This document shows positions 57,401-61,720 of a stretch of 64,000 bases of DNA, one piece after another. Source of the DNA: Icerya purchasi (lineage: Eukaryota > Arthropoda > Insecta > Hemiptera > Monophlebidae); assembly GCA_039619475.1 (NCBI GenBank), contig CM077116.1, forward strand, positions 25,927,191 through 25,991,190, read 5' to 3'. The position numbers and the translations under genes were made by a program. The notes under the pieces are model-generated. The model made no database searches. It saw only the letters and a program-made list of their open reading frames with translations, and was not told the DNA's origin. How positions within the stretch are numbered: the first letter of the stretch is position 1; each line of letters starts with the position of its first letter.

Positions 57401-58840
57401 TAAATAAATATCTGCATTATAGATTATTATATTAAATTACTGGTTATAAAATGAATAACATATAACGCTTTATGAAATAATAATGATGATATATTTAAAA
57501 AATAAATGCTTACGCGTTTTGAAACAATAACTTCGTGATCACAAGTATTATATGCTGTGATCATGAAGCTTTTGTTAAATACATTATCATTATTATTTCA
57601 TTATTTGAAATAATGTGTGTAACAGACTTCAATAATAAATTACTGGTTATTTGTATATTTAATTAAAGATTATTTTTGTTTTTTGTATTCTTTCTGAAAA
57701 TTTAATTTGTATGTTTTGAATTGTTTTTAAATATTTTAGACTCACACGTTGTCATTATGAATTAAAAAGATATAATGAAGCGATTGAATGTGTTTTAGCA
57801 TTTAAAAAGAAATTTCCTAAGTATGCAATTGCGACAGCGTTCAAAGCGCTGGAAAAAGATATTGATACTTCCTACGTTAAAGCATCAAGCCGCGCATCAC
57901 GAAGAGCAGGTTGATTTTTAATTAAAATAAATATCTTTCATTAACGATAGATAAAGAAAAGATATATATTTAAGAGGTTCTTTGTTTCATATTAAATGTG
58001 TATTAACGAAATCTAAATGAACAGAATCTCAAAATTGATCATAAACTAGATATCTGAATATAGCAAAATTTTTTCTTTTACGTTTTTGTTAAATTTTCTG
58101 TCGAACATGAAGAGTGTACTAAAAGTAGCACATACACAGTCGCAGTACAATAGTATTATTAAAATTTAGTCAGTTGCCGTGACGTAGTCGGTTAGGCAAT
58201 GGTGCTTCGTTCAGGCAAGATCTGGTTTAGATCCAGTTGTCGCTTATTGAAACTTTCGGAAATTTCGCTTGCGCTGAGATATGCTCATAGTGGATCGCCA
58301 AAAAAAAAAAAAAAATTAAAAAAAAGTTATATTTTATGTTAGTTATTGTTTTAATAAATGGAATGTGATTTTGACCAGCTATAAAAAGATAAAAGTTTTT
58401 ATGCACATCGAATTAATCGCATACCATATTTGCGTCGACTAAGTTAAAACTTAAAAAAAAAGGTTGTGTTCAAACATGAATTTTTATTTTATAAATTTTT
58501 AAACAAATTCCACCAGTACAGTTTTATCAGAAGAGAAATTTTTAAAATACAAAGATGTAATTAAACATAATTTACAGGTTATATTTTCTGTAATAATTTA
58601 TTCTCTCTACCGTTGGAGCTAATAAATGATTGTGTTACTGCAATGATGTTATTCACTTTAAATACTGTTTTTATGAGTAGGCTTAATTCCTTTTTTCCCC
58701 TTTTTTTCTCTGAACGAAGCAGCAAATCGAATGTCGCATTCAGAACGCGAATGGCGGAACAATGCTTATGATTACGAACAGAGATATTGTGGTCACTGTA
58801 ATACAACAACTGATATTAAAGAAGCGAATTTTTTCGGAAG
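16003..58840 (+). CDS. WDTC1: WDTC1 / adipose orthologue (WD40 and TPR protein), 5' 12 coding exons
   Basis: Orthologue of animal WDTC1, Drosophila adipose: a WD40-TPR-WD40 protein that serves as a DDB1-CUL4 substrate receptor and limits fat storage (family knowledge). Exons: 16003-16092, 16255-16385, 16772-16883, 20507-20694, 24073-24274, 30397-30496, 31155-31337, 41097-41248, 50002-50129, 52757-52837, 57740-57909, 58723-58840. All borders are GT..AG and all phases join, giving about 551 residues. WD40 repeats fill residues about 50-330 (LVGHTGCVNCIEWN, LLASASDDTHVIIWD, YWSASEDGMIR, FVRLYDRRMIR, YIAFSPNGRELLANY). TPRs fill about 387-500 (ANEFFKEKMYSEAIEAYNQA, AVLYCNRAVSYMKR, LTRCHYELKRYNEAIECV). 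Exon 12 holds the hallmark YCGHCNTTTDIKEANFFG. The last roughly 130 residues (final WD repeats) are not in 58841-64000 and must lie right of the window. Introns reach about 10 kb and are full of dead transposons. Confidence 0.93.
16255..16385 (+). CDS. WDTC1: WDTC1 coding exon 2
   Basis: Acceptor TTTTTAG, donor GTAATTG at 16386. Begins EHVYRSIRRKLHATEYFIQK, then the first WD40 strand GHTGCVNCIEWN. Ends in phase 2. Confidence 0.92.
16772..16883 (+). CDS. WDTC1: WDTC1 coding exon 3
   Basis: Acceptor TATTATAG, donor GTATGCG. Encodes NLLASASDDTHVIIWDP, a complete WD40 DTHVIIWD signature, then TIHVGNIFSVK. Ends in phase 0. Confidence 0.93.
16884..18849. other. WDTC1 intron 3, left part
   Basis: AT-rich with short (AT)n (about 17060-17076). 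No coding block or element terminus recognised. Confidence 0.4.
18850..19798 (-). mobile_element. Kolobok/Mutator-like DNA transposon relic, 5' terminus and transposase N-terminal fragment
   Basis: The minus strand has an open stretch (19098-18850) reading MWTMRKYTDSSLL..YDISKHLTFAMGLIGINGINKFCAFMCLPKLVFQ. This resembles the N-terminal part of the Mutator-like/Kolobok transposases of insects, where a zinc-ribbon-like segment is followed by R.V.GMR.IG.G...KFC..MN.P. Upstream on the same strand, at 19798, the sequence TTAAGGGGTGGTGTACTACC starts, a plausible element end beside a TTAA target site as used by Kolobok. The opposite terminus was not found and most of the transposase is missing. The left limit is only that of the open frame. 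Confidence 0.5.
20507..20694 (+). CDS. WDTC1: WDTC1 coding exon 4
   Basis: Acceptor AATATTAG, donor GTATTCC. Reads FLPGSSDSKVVTGAADFRSV, then VTKETISICSCALSRIKRIE and YWSASEDGMIR, aligning with WD repeats 2-3. Ends in phase 2. Confidence 0.92.
20695..24072. other. WDTC1 intron 4
   Basis: 3.4 kb, AT-rich. No known element was recognised. The minus strand at about 22400-22610 keeps a short open frame (MDEDYYKTISKDLKIIEPLN), and the minus strand at 22000-22200 yields broken lysine-rich coding-like text. Both could be a worn retroelement ORF but match nothing I can name. Confidence 0.35.
24073..24274 (+). CDS. WDTC1: WDTC1 coding exon 5
   Basis: Acceptor TTGTTCAG, donor GTAACG. Encodes RQVDIRVPHECDANS, EAKCVAINPLRPELLAVAAN and DPFVRLYDRRMIRSLTTQ, the WDTC1 AKC..VNP...LAVGA..PFVRLYD.RMI block. 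Ends in phase 0. Confidence 0.94.
24275..26554. other. WDTC1 intron 5, left part
   Basis: No gene was recognised. A segment at about 25885-26260 differs in texture, with blocks such as GGCGCCCTGCCGCC and a G-rich run at 26205-26217. It looks like part of an unclassified dispersed repeat. Confidence 0.35.
26555..26757 (+). pseudogene. R2/R4-like LINE reverse transcriptase, first fragment
   Basis: The plus strand reads VAYIGYKKVFDSVSRS (26555-26602; family form AYIDYKKAFDSVPHS), then ILQILEINKLNK and, after frameshifts, VKIENGIY. This is the RT palm A region of a non-LTR element, with the catalytic Asp of motif A changed to Gly. Text stops at GIY, just where the motif-B QGDSLSP would follow. 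The next RT motif resumes at about 27935 in the same orientation, so a SINE and a hAT relic separate two halves of one element. Confidence 0.7.
26765..27127 (-). repeat. tRNA-derived SINE, about 360 bp
   Basis: The minus-strand head (27125 downward) reads GATAGCCTAGTTGCTAGAGC (A box), an anticodon-arm-like ACTTCCGTTACGGAGGT and AGATTCGATTCC (B box), so a cloverleaf can be drawn. The position expected to be U33 is G and there is no proper acceptor stem, so it is a SINE head and not a tRNA gene. The body runs to about 26765. A 5' truncated relative of the tail lies at 39735-39850, sharing TATCTATTCGTACAT and a GCGTGAGTGT-like block. Confidence 0.65.
27174..27711 (-). pseudogene. hAT transposase C-terminus (ZBED5/SCAND3-like) and 3' terminal repeat
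   Basis: One open frame on the minus strand (27711-27349, 120 codons) ends with the hAT dimerisation region: FWKKVGSEYSIIADRALRIL, PFATTYRCESGFSTSVTAKT, ARNRLNVDHDLRCALS. These match family blocks FW..V..EYP, LLPFSTTYLCESGFS, and KNRL.VE.DLR.ALS. Beyond the stop, 27174-27188 (CATCGGTTCCTAACC) resembles a hAT terminal repeat (CAGNGGTTCCCAACC). The N-terminal BED finger and RNase H core are absent. The frame itself is open, but only the last roughly 120 residues exist, so it is a truncated copy. Confidence 0.8.
27900..29230 (+). pseudogene. R2/R4-like LINE, RT second half and endonuclease-like tail
   Basis: The frame 27935-28189 reads RPLSNLLNKTKYDCKIGK, then YLLHINDIKLFASNESQIYY and DTDMQFYVNKCEVMRRGKG. 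This is RT motif C (YMDDLKLFA in relatives) with Y-M-D-D worn to H-I-N-D, followed by the D..MQFG.DKC block. Broken frames continue with RDGGNGLISI (28520), WKQGAFYD..PNEFEQNWVDKK (28731-28790) and a tail around 29025-29200 (KSLITMNLAIP-like), where R2/R4-group elements carry a restriction-like endonuclease. The order is right for one element, but stops and frameshifts are many. Confidence 0.65.
29231..30396. other. WDTC1 intron 5, right part
   Basis: No gene recognised. A somewhat less AT-rich block sits at 29960-30120. Confidence 0.35.
30397..30496 (+). CDS. WDTC1: WDTC1 coding exon 6
   Basis: Acceptor TTGTTATAG, donor GTAATATG. Encodes RLEGPWDESPSENEADWS and LPSNCVQYYTPG, corresponding to the acidic linker and the QYYVAGHL start of the next WD repeat. 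Ends in phase 1. Confidence 0.88.
31155..31337 (+). CDS. WDTC1: WDTC1 coding exon 7
   Basis: Acceptor TATTTTAAG, donor GTGACA (weak but in phase). Encodes HLGKRTLKRYRYVGTTYIAF, SPNGRELLANYGNEQIYLFD and the hinge after it. Ends in phase 1. Confidence 0.92.
31338..33289. other. WDTC1 intron 7, left part
   Basis: Nothing recognised beyond homopolymers and scattered AATAAA hexamers. The frame of exon 7 stays open past the donor to 31501, but that extension has no family similarity. Confidence 0.4.
33290..34745 (+). mobile_element. Dead Jockey/CR1-like LINE, second ORF
   Basis: In order on the plus strand: a pre-RT segment (LDDLPAEQIKIFASSAKQWL, 33421-33480); MPKPKKKKLFRG (33559-33594); RT motifs YRCSIIYLKFLRGY / RITNTVNNKFSSQQIGYRK in shifted frames; motif A VFVDLTAAYHAVNHSRLLEK (33802-33861); motif C as FANDLGVIA (34051-34077; family YADDLALIA, first catalytic Asp changed to Asn); the thumb (EPKYLGIT, LKMKVEARNSIL); and the distal TRKVDTSLNEMCRIITGCLK (34309-34368). 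Motif order is intact but stops, frameshifts and the D-to-N change show it is dead. No clear 3' tail was seen. Confidence 0.8.
35487..35608 (-). repeat. Penelope-like terminal repeat, inverted copy
   Basis: Its reverse complement matches 38690-38815 over about 120 bp: TATATCGTTGAGCTGAAGAT, CTCTGCC, CGTTCCTTTCAAA, and the AT-rich end. It lies left of the fold-back element and faces the opposite way from the right-hand copy. In Penelope elements inverted or tandem terminal repeats flank the RT/GIY-YIG frame. Confidence 0.6.
35835..35905 (+). repeat. tRNA-like module in left arm of fold-back element
   Basis: A-box-like TGGCTTAAGTGG at 35843-35854 and B box GGTTCGAATC at 35886-35895, 31 bases apart. 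An identical arrangement in reverse lies at 36430-36500. It may allow polymerase III transcription of the arms. Not a functional tRNA: no acceptor stem pairing was found. Confidence 0.6.
36430..36500 (-). repeat. tRNA-like module in right arm of fold-back element
   Basis: The reverse complement shows TGAACTAAGTGG (A-box-like, 36488-36477) and GGTTCAAATC (B box, 36445-36436), matching the left-arm module with a few substitutions. Confidence 0.6.
36522..37311 (-). mobile_element. 5'-truncated RTE-type LINE nested in the fold-back element
   Basis: On the minus strand a 195-codon frame (37305-36718) is uninterrupted. It reads RVNKFKYLGELIEQSVSEKE, then IYNKKYLSRNAKLRHYKTVI, RPEALYAAEGLTMNRK, ERKIVRRILGP and RKRRIRFYGHMQRM, the RT-thumb-to-C-terminal region of RTE-like LINEs. 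After a stop at about 36715-36717 the text continues (KKKLFDCKRFAEKRKGRTG, WTEERK), so the stop is probably a mutation. The 3' end is an (AAT)n tail at 36522-36532, typical of RTE. The 5' cut at about 37311 abuts a (TA)n run. The long open frame suggests a relatively young insertion. Confidence 0.8.
37490..38480 (+). pseudogene. Penelope-like element: RT C-terminal half plus GIY-YIG endonuclease
   Basis: The RT part includes YTRYVDDTLIMVDENKSE (37561-37614) with the YVDD catalytic motif intact, then NEIDFLDITI (37690-37720) and, after a frameshift, GIKRLLNTPI and NNNGYNEQIM, the Penelope linker. The GIY-YIG part begins NNGMYKIHCGDCEKAS (38131-38178; GIY is GMY) and continues, shifted, IYIRQTWRNISCRYKEHIKA (YIG is YIR), then YAEHLIKIEHKSDHLEN. 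This domain order is diagnostic for endonuclease-bearing Penelope elements. The upstream part of RT is missing beyond the fold-back element and several frameshifts break the frame. Confidence 0.8.
38690..38815 (+). repeat. Penelope-like terminal repeat, direct copy
   Basis: It follows the GIY-YIG relic by about 210 bases and matches 35487-35608 in inverted orientation. It contains AGCTGAAGATGGGTTCTGCC followed by CCTGGAAAC. Penelope terminal repeats often contain hammerhead ribozymes (CUGANGA ... GAAA). Those two core strings are present here with the right order, but stem II pairing is poor. Confidence 0.55.
38816..41096. other. WDTC1 intron 7, right part
   Basis: Mostly AT-rich without recognised genes. 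It holds a SINE-tail relic at 39735-39850 and a T22 run at about 40438-40460. Short open frames at 40469-40669 and 40740-40925 match nothing known to me. Confidence 0.4.
39735..39850 (-). repeat. 5'-truncated SINE tail relic
   Basis: It shares TATCTATTCGTACAT, then TAGACATAG (relative ACAGATATAGG) and a GTAGCGTGAGTGT-like block, in the same order as 26775-26905, the body of the tRNA-derived SINE there. No tRNA-like head is present. Confidence 0.45.
41097..41248 (+). CDS. WDTC1: WDTC1 coding exon 8
   Basis: Acceptor TTTAAAAAG, donor GTAAATT. Encodes the variable hinge (DGNNARVANGLNGVNTLEPF) and then NDPLPDYVQNLKYS, matching the LPPYLERVKQ lead-in to the TPR domain of relatives. Ends in phase 0. 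Confidence 0.85.
41770..42200 (+). pseudogene. C-terminal fragment of an I/Loa-type LINE
   Basis: The plus strand reads ITRLRFNHSCLPSFHFRF, SSPHCIFHPSDH, CDADHILYECSLQERA and, after it, LPTYFLFLHQILFQL. This matches the end of LINE ORF2 after RNase H: RLR.GH..LP.HL.R......C.C......HI.F.C. The fragment is 5' truncated. Its frame stays open to 42105 by chance or youth. Confidence 0.55.
42456..42485. repeat. (TA)n microsatellite
   Basis: About 15 TA units. Similar runs occur at 5266-5297 and 37312-37331. Confidence 0.9.
42486..43474. other. WDTC1 intron 8 spacer
   Basis: AT-rich, nothing recognised. Confidence 0.4.
43475..46790 (+). mobile_element. Nearly full-length RTE-like LINE ("craniofacial development protein 2-like" type), inactive
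   Basis: It starts with a conserved, GC-richer leader at 43475 (CCTTTCGGAGGTGCGCAGAT, AACCGAGGGATTTTGAGCTC). The endonuclease starts with RLGGTWNVRTLLKTGKIKD (44069-44125; family GTWNVRTL), then SKGVGFILNK, VCMPTSDAKDEEVEEIYEKL and the worn ITGYFNAML (family GDFNAK). RT follows: VALNELVNKKAPGLDNRPAE (45355-45414), LCWH / TQPLIDIEKAF-like motif A (about 45735-45770), RFAGDVALIAENEQQLQHQV (46030-46090; FADD changed to FAGD), WSILLYGSETWVITK (46347-46391) and the terminal QRQEQALNTEDDGRYLYF (about 46718-46770). Motif order covers a whole element, but frameshifts and the D-to-G change inactivate it. It is in sense orientation in WDTC1 intron 8. Confidence 0.85.
46791..47400 (-). pseudogene. Possible second LINE C-terminal relic
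   Basis: The minus strand, across frames, gives DSFEVFLA*RKNTNIAKK, then KIRKCCEEQTRKLIKDKK / VLRRANKEANKR (about 47130-47320), similar in layout to the FEMW.WRKM..I.W..R.TNE.VLRR...E.R block near the end of RTE/LINE proteins. It is heavily worn, and the assignment rests on these short strings only. A C10 run sits at 47041-47052. Confidence 0.35.
47401..50001. other. WDTC1 intron 8, right end
   Basis: No gene or recognised element in 2.6 kb. A/T homopolymers are frequent. Confidence 0.4.
50002..50129 (+). CDS. WDTC1: WDTC1 coding exon 9 (first TPR)
   Basis: Acceptor TATTATTTCAG, donor GTAAGTTG. Encodes ANEFFKEKMYSEAIEAYNQA, ILLYSKSAVLYCNRAVSYMK, a canonical TPR (A.E.F....Y..AI..Y..AI.......LY.NRA). 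The frame is open 5' of the acceptor to an ATG at 49897, but that extension is not conserved. Ends in phase 2. Confidence 0.94.
50130..50748. other. WDTC1 intron 9, left part
   Basis: AT-rich with A-runs at 50371-50389 and 50521-50540. It would be the 3' flank of the minus-strand ORF at 50749-51693. No poly(T) that would mark a retrocopy tail of that ORF is seen next to its stop. Confidence 0.45.
50749..51693 (-). CDS. Intronless ORF with FP/LINE-ORF1-like C-terminal domain, candidate domesticated gene
   Basis: An uninterrupted 314-aa frame lies antisense within WDTC1 intron 9. The ATG at 51693 is preferred; the frame extends only one GTG codon upstream, and ATTACAG just before it could also be a splice acceptor. 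Residues about 169-299 (WAIIRGIPVKENENLYNIVL, RCGKYHKMERPIEVSFYK, KEYYSFTTKDIGF, VIHINELLTARRYRLFG, YYKIWVKDGELYIK) resemble the C-terminal domain shared by FP25K-like proteins and ORF1 proteins of some non-LTR elements. Residues 69-105 are Q/E-rich, possibly coiled coil. Residues 24-34 (LVNPGAAVWNG) resemble a PAM2w PABP-binding motif (LNPNAKVW). Base composition is much richer in GC than the flanks, as in WDTC1 exons. No RT, poly(A) or target duplication adjoins it. Function unknown. It could also be a young solo ORF1. Confidence 0.7.
   Translation of the reverse strand: MELFARYQKYNNYHSEQLFDDIMLVNPGAAVWNGMQAIGNSSSTIVQEPCAWTSGEYNSRTLIEQTSPQLQQQKQEWTDEEPEMKVLQNSLMKMQLQEEEQQLHHSAVHGAPKFVNPNWSSLIETTENENDGSYGKWSSETESGYPPSDLSRVEKILWLDRQEQNNNSKWAIIRGIPVKENENLYNIVLNIGKYLQIDLTNKIYTVQRCGKYHKMERPIEVSFYKSTDKRKLIHKRKEYYSFTTKDIGFEEKNVIHINELLTARRYRLFGLMKSLQKEKKYYKIWVKDGELYIKPSKYSTTHCIQHEEDLQFLM
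51694..52756. promoter_or_regulatory. Region upstream of the nested ORF, with a GC-richer block
   Basis: On the ORF's strand this is its 5' flank. The block at about 51940-52140 is distinctly GC-richer than the intron around it (for example TCGAGGTGGAAATACGGGGT) and has no coding similarity. That makes it a plausible promoter or 5' exon for the nested ORF, by inference. The remainder to 52756 is ordinary AT-rich intron with nothing recognised. Confidence 0.3.
52757..52837 (+). CDS. WDTC1: WDTC1 coding exon 10
   Basis: Acceptor TTTATGTTAG, donor GTGAGGC. Encodes KGDVYAAIRDCLKALDINPD, YMKAFFR, second TPR helix pair. Enters in phase 2 and ends in phase 2. Confidence 0.94.
52838..56149. other. 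WDTC1 intron 10, left part
   Basis: No gene recognised in 3.3 kb. A stretch at about 53380-53680 has less extreme base composition but shows no coding pattern or terminal repeats that I could pair. Confidence 0.4.
56150..56406 (-). pseudogene. hAT dimerisation-domain fragment
   Basis: The minus strand reads EKYSNFQYLARKMIAMFLHS, YIFSNKRFQIRNKRNLVKDD, then YNKLVEDFKQLQL. This is similar to the hAT C-terminus (YPNLR.LA.K..ALFGSTY.CE..FS.MK..KNK.RN.L.D). The Cys-Glu of the TYxCE motif is lost. A short relic; the rest of the transposase was not found upstream. Confidence 0.45.
56407..57739. other. WDTC1 intron 10, right part
   Basis: Antisense text at 56400-56760 could be a continuation of the hAT relic but has no clear motif. 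The rest is AT-rich with nothing recognised. Confidence 0.35.
57740..57909 (+). CDS. WDTC1: WDTC1 coding exon 11
   Basis: Acceptor AATATTTTAG, donor GTTGAT (weak). Encodes LTRCHYELKRYNEAIECVLA, FKKKFPKYAIATAFKALEKD and IDTSYVKASSRASRRA, the third TPR (ARCL.EL....EALECL..F..KFP) and start of the basic linker. Ends in phase 1. Confidence 0.93.
58170..58314 (+). repeat. tRNA-derived SINE with poly(A) tail
   Basis: Head: GCCGTGACGTAGTCGGTTAG (A box around 58181-58194), TTCGTTCAGG, then GGTTTAGATCC (B box, 58224-58234). A body of about 60 bases is followed by an A16 tail (58299-58314). Same family as 13054-13132 on the other strand. It sits in WDTC1 intron 11. Confidence 0.7.
58723..58840 (+). 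CDS. WDTC1: WDTC1 coding exon 12 (last in window)
   Basis: Acceptor GAACGAAGCAG, donor GTACGTT. Encodes SEREWRNNAYDYEQRYCGHC, NTTTDIKEANFFG, the strongest WDTC1 signature. Ends in phase 2, so another exon is required; expected text (S.AQYI..GSDDG..F.WE) was not found to 64000. Confidence 0.94.
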
Positions 58841-59862
58841 GTACGTTTATTGTCGAATGGTAATTTTATTTTAATAAATAATTACTCATTATTATTCTTT
58901 TATATCAGTGATCGTAATTCACTAACTATAAATAGACTAGTAAAACTGATAAAATCCTGTTGAAATGATAATTTTTTTTTTGTAATATAAATTCATTTTC
59001 ATAATTATTTTAAAGTGTTAATTACAATTAAAATCTTCTAATATGTAATGCTTGTGAAATTTTATTTACTAATCCACTTGTACTTCTCTTGTGACGTGAT
59101 AGATACGCAAGTGCTTTCGTAAATATCTAATCAATCTAATCTAATCAAATCAAATCAAATCAAATCAAATCAATCTGTTTACTAGAGAAGTGTAATATTA
59201 TATGTAATATTATATAAGTAATCCGCATATGCGCTAGTTACGCGAGTAGCAGAACCATAAAAATTAAACGCGCACCTAATAGCGTCTGTGCAGAGTTAAA
59301 AAATTTTAATTTTGAACGCATTTTTTAAATTGGGTTGGTCCATGTTTACATAAAAAATGCATAAAATATTTATTAAATTATTTTTATTTATACTTAACTT
59401 ATTATATGCATACGTATAACCGGTTATTGTTTGAAAATTGATCGTTTTAATCCGAGGCAATTGTAAAGTAATAAGTTTCGACTAGTAATTCACATTACAT
59501 TTGGTAATACTTTTTTCTTTTCATATTTGCTATTAACAGTATTAGTTATCAGTGTGTACGAGTGTGACAATTTACAATTTTTTTGACTACAATAATGATC
59601 TTTCCTGTTTTAAAGAGACTTTTACAAAGGTAAATACACGTACGTTAAAAGTTTATTCGGTTTTCACAGGAAAATTATTAAAATTAGAAATATATCTGGT
59701 TTTGCTTATTTCTATCAAATCAGATGAAATGATACTAACGTTTTGTTTAGAAGTGCCAAAGAAATCACACTTACTGTTTCAGACTTTGGGAGTTATATGA
59801 AATGAAACCACTGTCTTTTGTTCGGGTAGCTAACTGAAACGCAATCATTATTCTTTTAGATC
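58841..59862. other. WDTC1 intron 12, left part
   Basis: AT-rich. Holds a pentanucleotide (AATCA)n microsatellite at about 59133-59170. Nothing else recognised. Confidence 0.45.
59133..59170. repeat. (AATCA)n microsatellite
   Basis: About seven imperfect units, at first AATCT and then AATCAA. Confidence 0.85.
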
Positions 59863-59863
59863 A

Positions 59864-61720
59864 GCGGTTTCCAGCATTTTTAACCTCACAAAGTCCTTTT
59901 GTGAATCAATTTATATAGGGGAACTCCTTAGGTCTATTCTACATTTTAGGAGAATCAGCAGTGTTTAAAAATAATTTTACGGTGGATCGGAAAAGTAATC
60001 TGAATAATCATCATCATCATCAGTGTTTCAGCCCATGGGCCGGTCCGCCCCTTGCACCAAAAGCCTCCATGCAAGCCTGTCAGCTACTTTTTCCTTTAAT
60101 GCTGCTTATGTAAATATACCGGCTTCTTTCAATATGATGTCAATGAGGGTTATTCGTGGTCGACCGCGAGGTTGTTTCCCCATCATCTTCCCTTCGATAA
60201 CTTCCTTCAGGGATATTTCGGTCCTGGCGTAGTGTATGTCCGAACTACTTCAGTCTCATCTTCCGAATCTTCTGTAGTTTATTTCTTTTTTCGTTAAATC
60301 TAAATAATAAGGGAATATAAAGTAAGGAGTTACATAAATAACTGAATAATTCTTAAAAAATAAAATGGTATTTTAAAAATTGAAATTTTTTTACAACATT
60401 TCAAAGTGTAAAAAATAATGTGTTAATGTTTATAATGTTTAATCAATACCTGCGGTTGTATCTTTTCGCGCAGTTTTCTTATTCCAGATTTAATTGATGA
60501 TAATTATAAGCGAATATACGGTTCTGCATTTAAACGATTTCTATATTTTATTTTAGTTGTGGTGTAAGCGGTAAATTCAGTTTTGTAGAAATACGTGGTT
60601 AAGAAAGGCAACAATAATAATTTTGATTTTTCAAATAAGATGTGGAATTTATCATTCACAGACCGCCAAAACTTTGCTACATTTTAGGTTTGAAATGCTA
60701 GTTTTAGTGCATTGTGAGATGTAAAGTCTATATGGAACTCGTGTATTCTATTGAATTTAAACTAGATGATACATACCCCCATTTAAAATTATCAAGTATC
60801 TTTTCTTCACTTGTTGAAAAATAATGTTTAATCAAACTTTTTTAAGCTATGAGGATGAGTTTGAATATAATTTCGCGTAATTTTCCTTGAATTTTAATGT
60901 TTTCATTCAAGAACCTTTTTACCAGGGGAAAACAGTCGGTGTCTTCCTTTTTTATGCACTTTAACCCTGTACATAATTTTCCGTTTAAAAGAAGATATTT
61001 CGGCATTTGCATCGAAAACTTGCAATGAGAAATCCATTTCGTACATTTTGCTGAAAATGTTAGCGAAATATTATACTCTGTGCACACAGTTTTTATCATT
61101 TAAAACCGTCGCGAATAAAGTGTAATGGTGCCTTAAAATTATTGCTGTCTTGAAACGTAATTCCATCAAGCGTGTTAGCGCTTTTCCTCGAGACATTTGC
61201 CTTACTTCAGTGCGTAGCAAAAGTAACCTATAATGGCTTCCCATATCCTCATACATTCATTTAAAAAGTCTACTTTTCAGAGAGTGCAATTTTATGTAGT
61301 TTATTATTTTTTAAGCATTATTTAACATTACTGAAAACTTAGAAGATATGTTTCTTGAAGCCGGCGCATGTTTGTGTAAAACACAATGACTTATGCTGCA
61401 TTTCTTTGCCTTATTTTTAATTTCTGCAATTGTTCATTGTATCCCATCACTGCTTTCACATCATCGGTGCACATTTCTGCTTAGTTTTCCCACGGCACGT
61501 CATTTGACGAGAAGAATTCATTCAAAAGAATAAATATTTTACTTCCTGATGTGTTTAGTTGGTAGTATATAGTTTGCGAAAAAGGCCTTCCTTGTAAATA
61601 ACTAACTAGTAGTACCATTAAAATTGCTAGTCCAACAATTTAGTCGATTCATCTACTTGTAATGCGAATTTAAGTTTAATATTACAAGTGCTTTCTTCCT
61701 GTCATCGTTAATTTGTGTAG
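59864..61720 (-). mobile_element. hAT transposon relic (ZBED5/SCAND3-like)
   Basis: Minus strand, right to left: FALQVDESTKLLD (about 61670-61630; family FALQLDESTDV), ILLNEFFSSNDVPW (about 61535-61490), AEMCTDDVKAVMG (about 61480-61440; family CTDGA.SM.G), MGSHYRLLLLRTEVRQMSRG and KALTRLMELR (61244-61155; family LLHTEVRWLS.G..L.RL.ELR), SAKCTKWISHCKFSMQM, DCFPLVKRFLNENIKIQGKL, then FEKSKLLLLPFLTTYF and TTTKIKYRNRLNAEP (60630-60520), the dimerisation region. At 59864 CAGCGGTTTCCAGCATTTTT resembles a hAT terminal repeat. Stops and frameshifts show it is dead. A LINE tail (60000-60290) is inserted in its 3' part. The other terminus was not identified. Confidence 0.75.
60000..60290 (-). mobile_element. 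3' end of a RTE-like LINE with (ATG)n tail
   Basis: On the minus strand: TEISLKEVIEGKMMGKQPRG, RPRITLIDIILKEAG, LKEKVADRLAWRLLVQGADR, then PMG and a stop. This matches the end of LINE ORF2 proteins (EGK..GKR.RGRP...W.D......A.DR..WR.L). A (CAT)n run on the plus strand (60007-60020) is the simple-repeat tail. 5' truncated, inserted in the hAT relic. Confidence 0.65.
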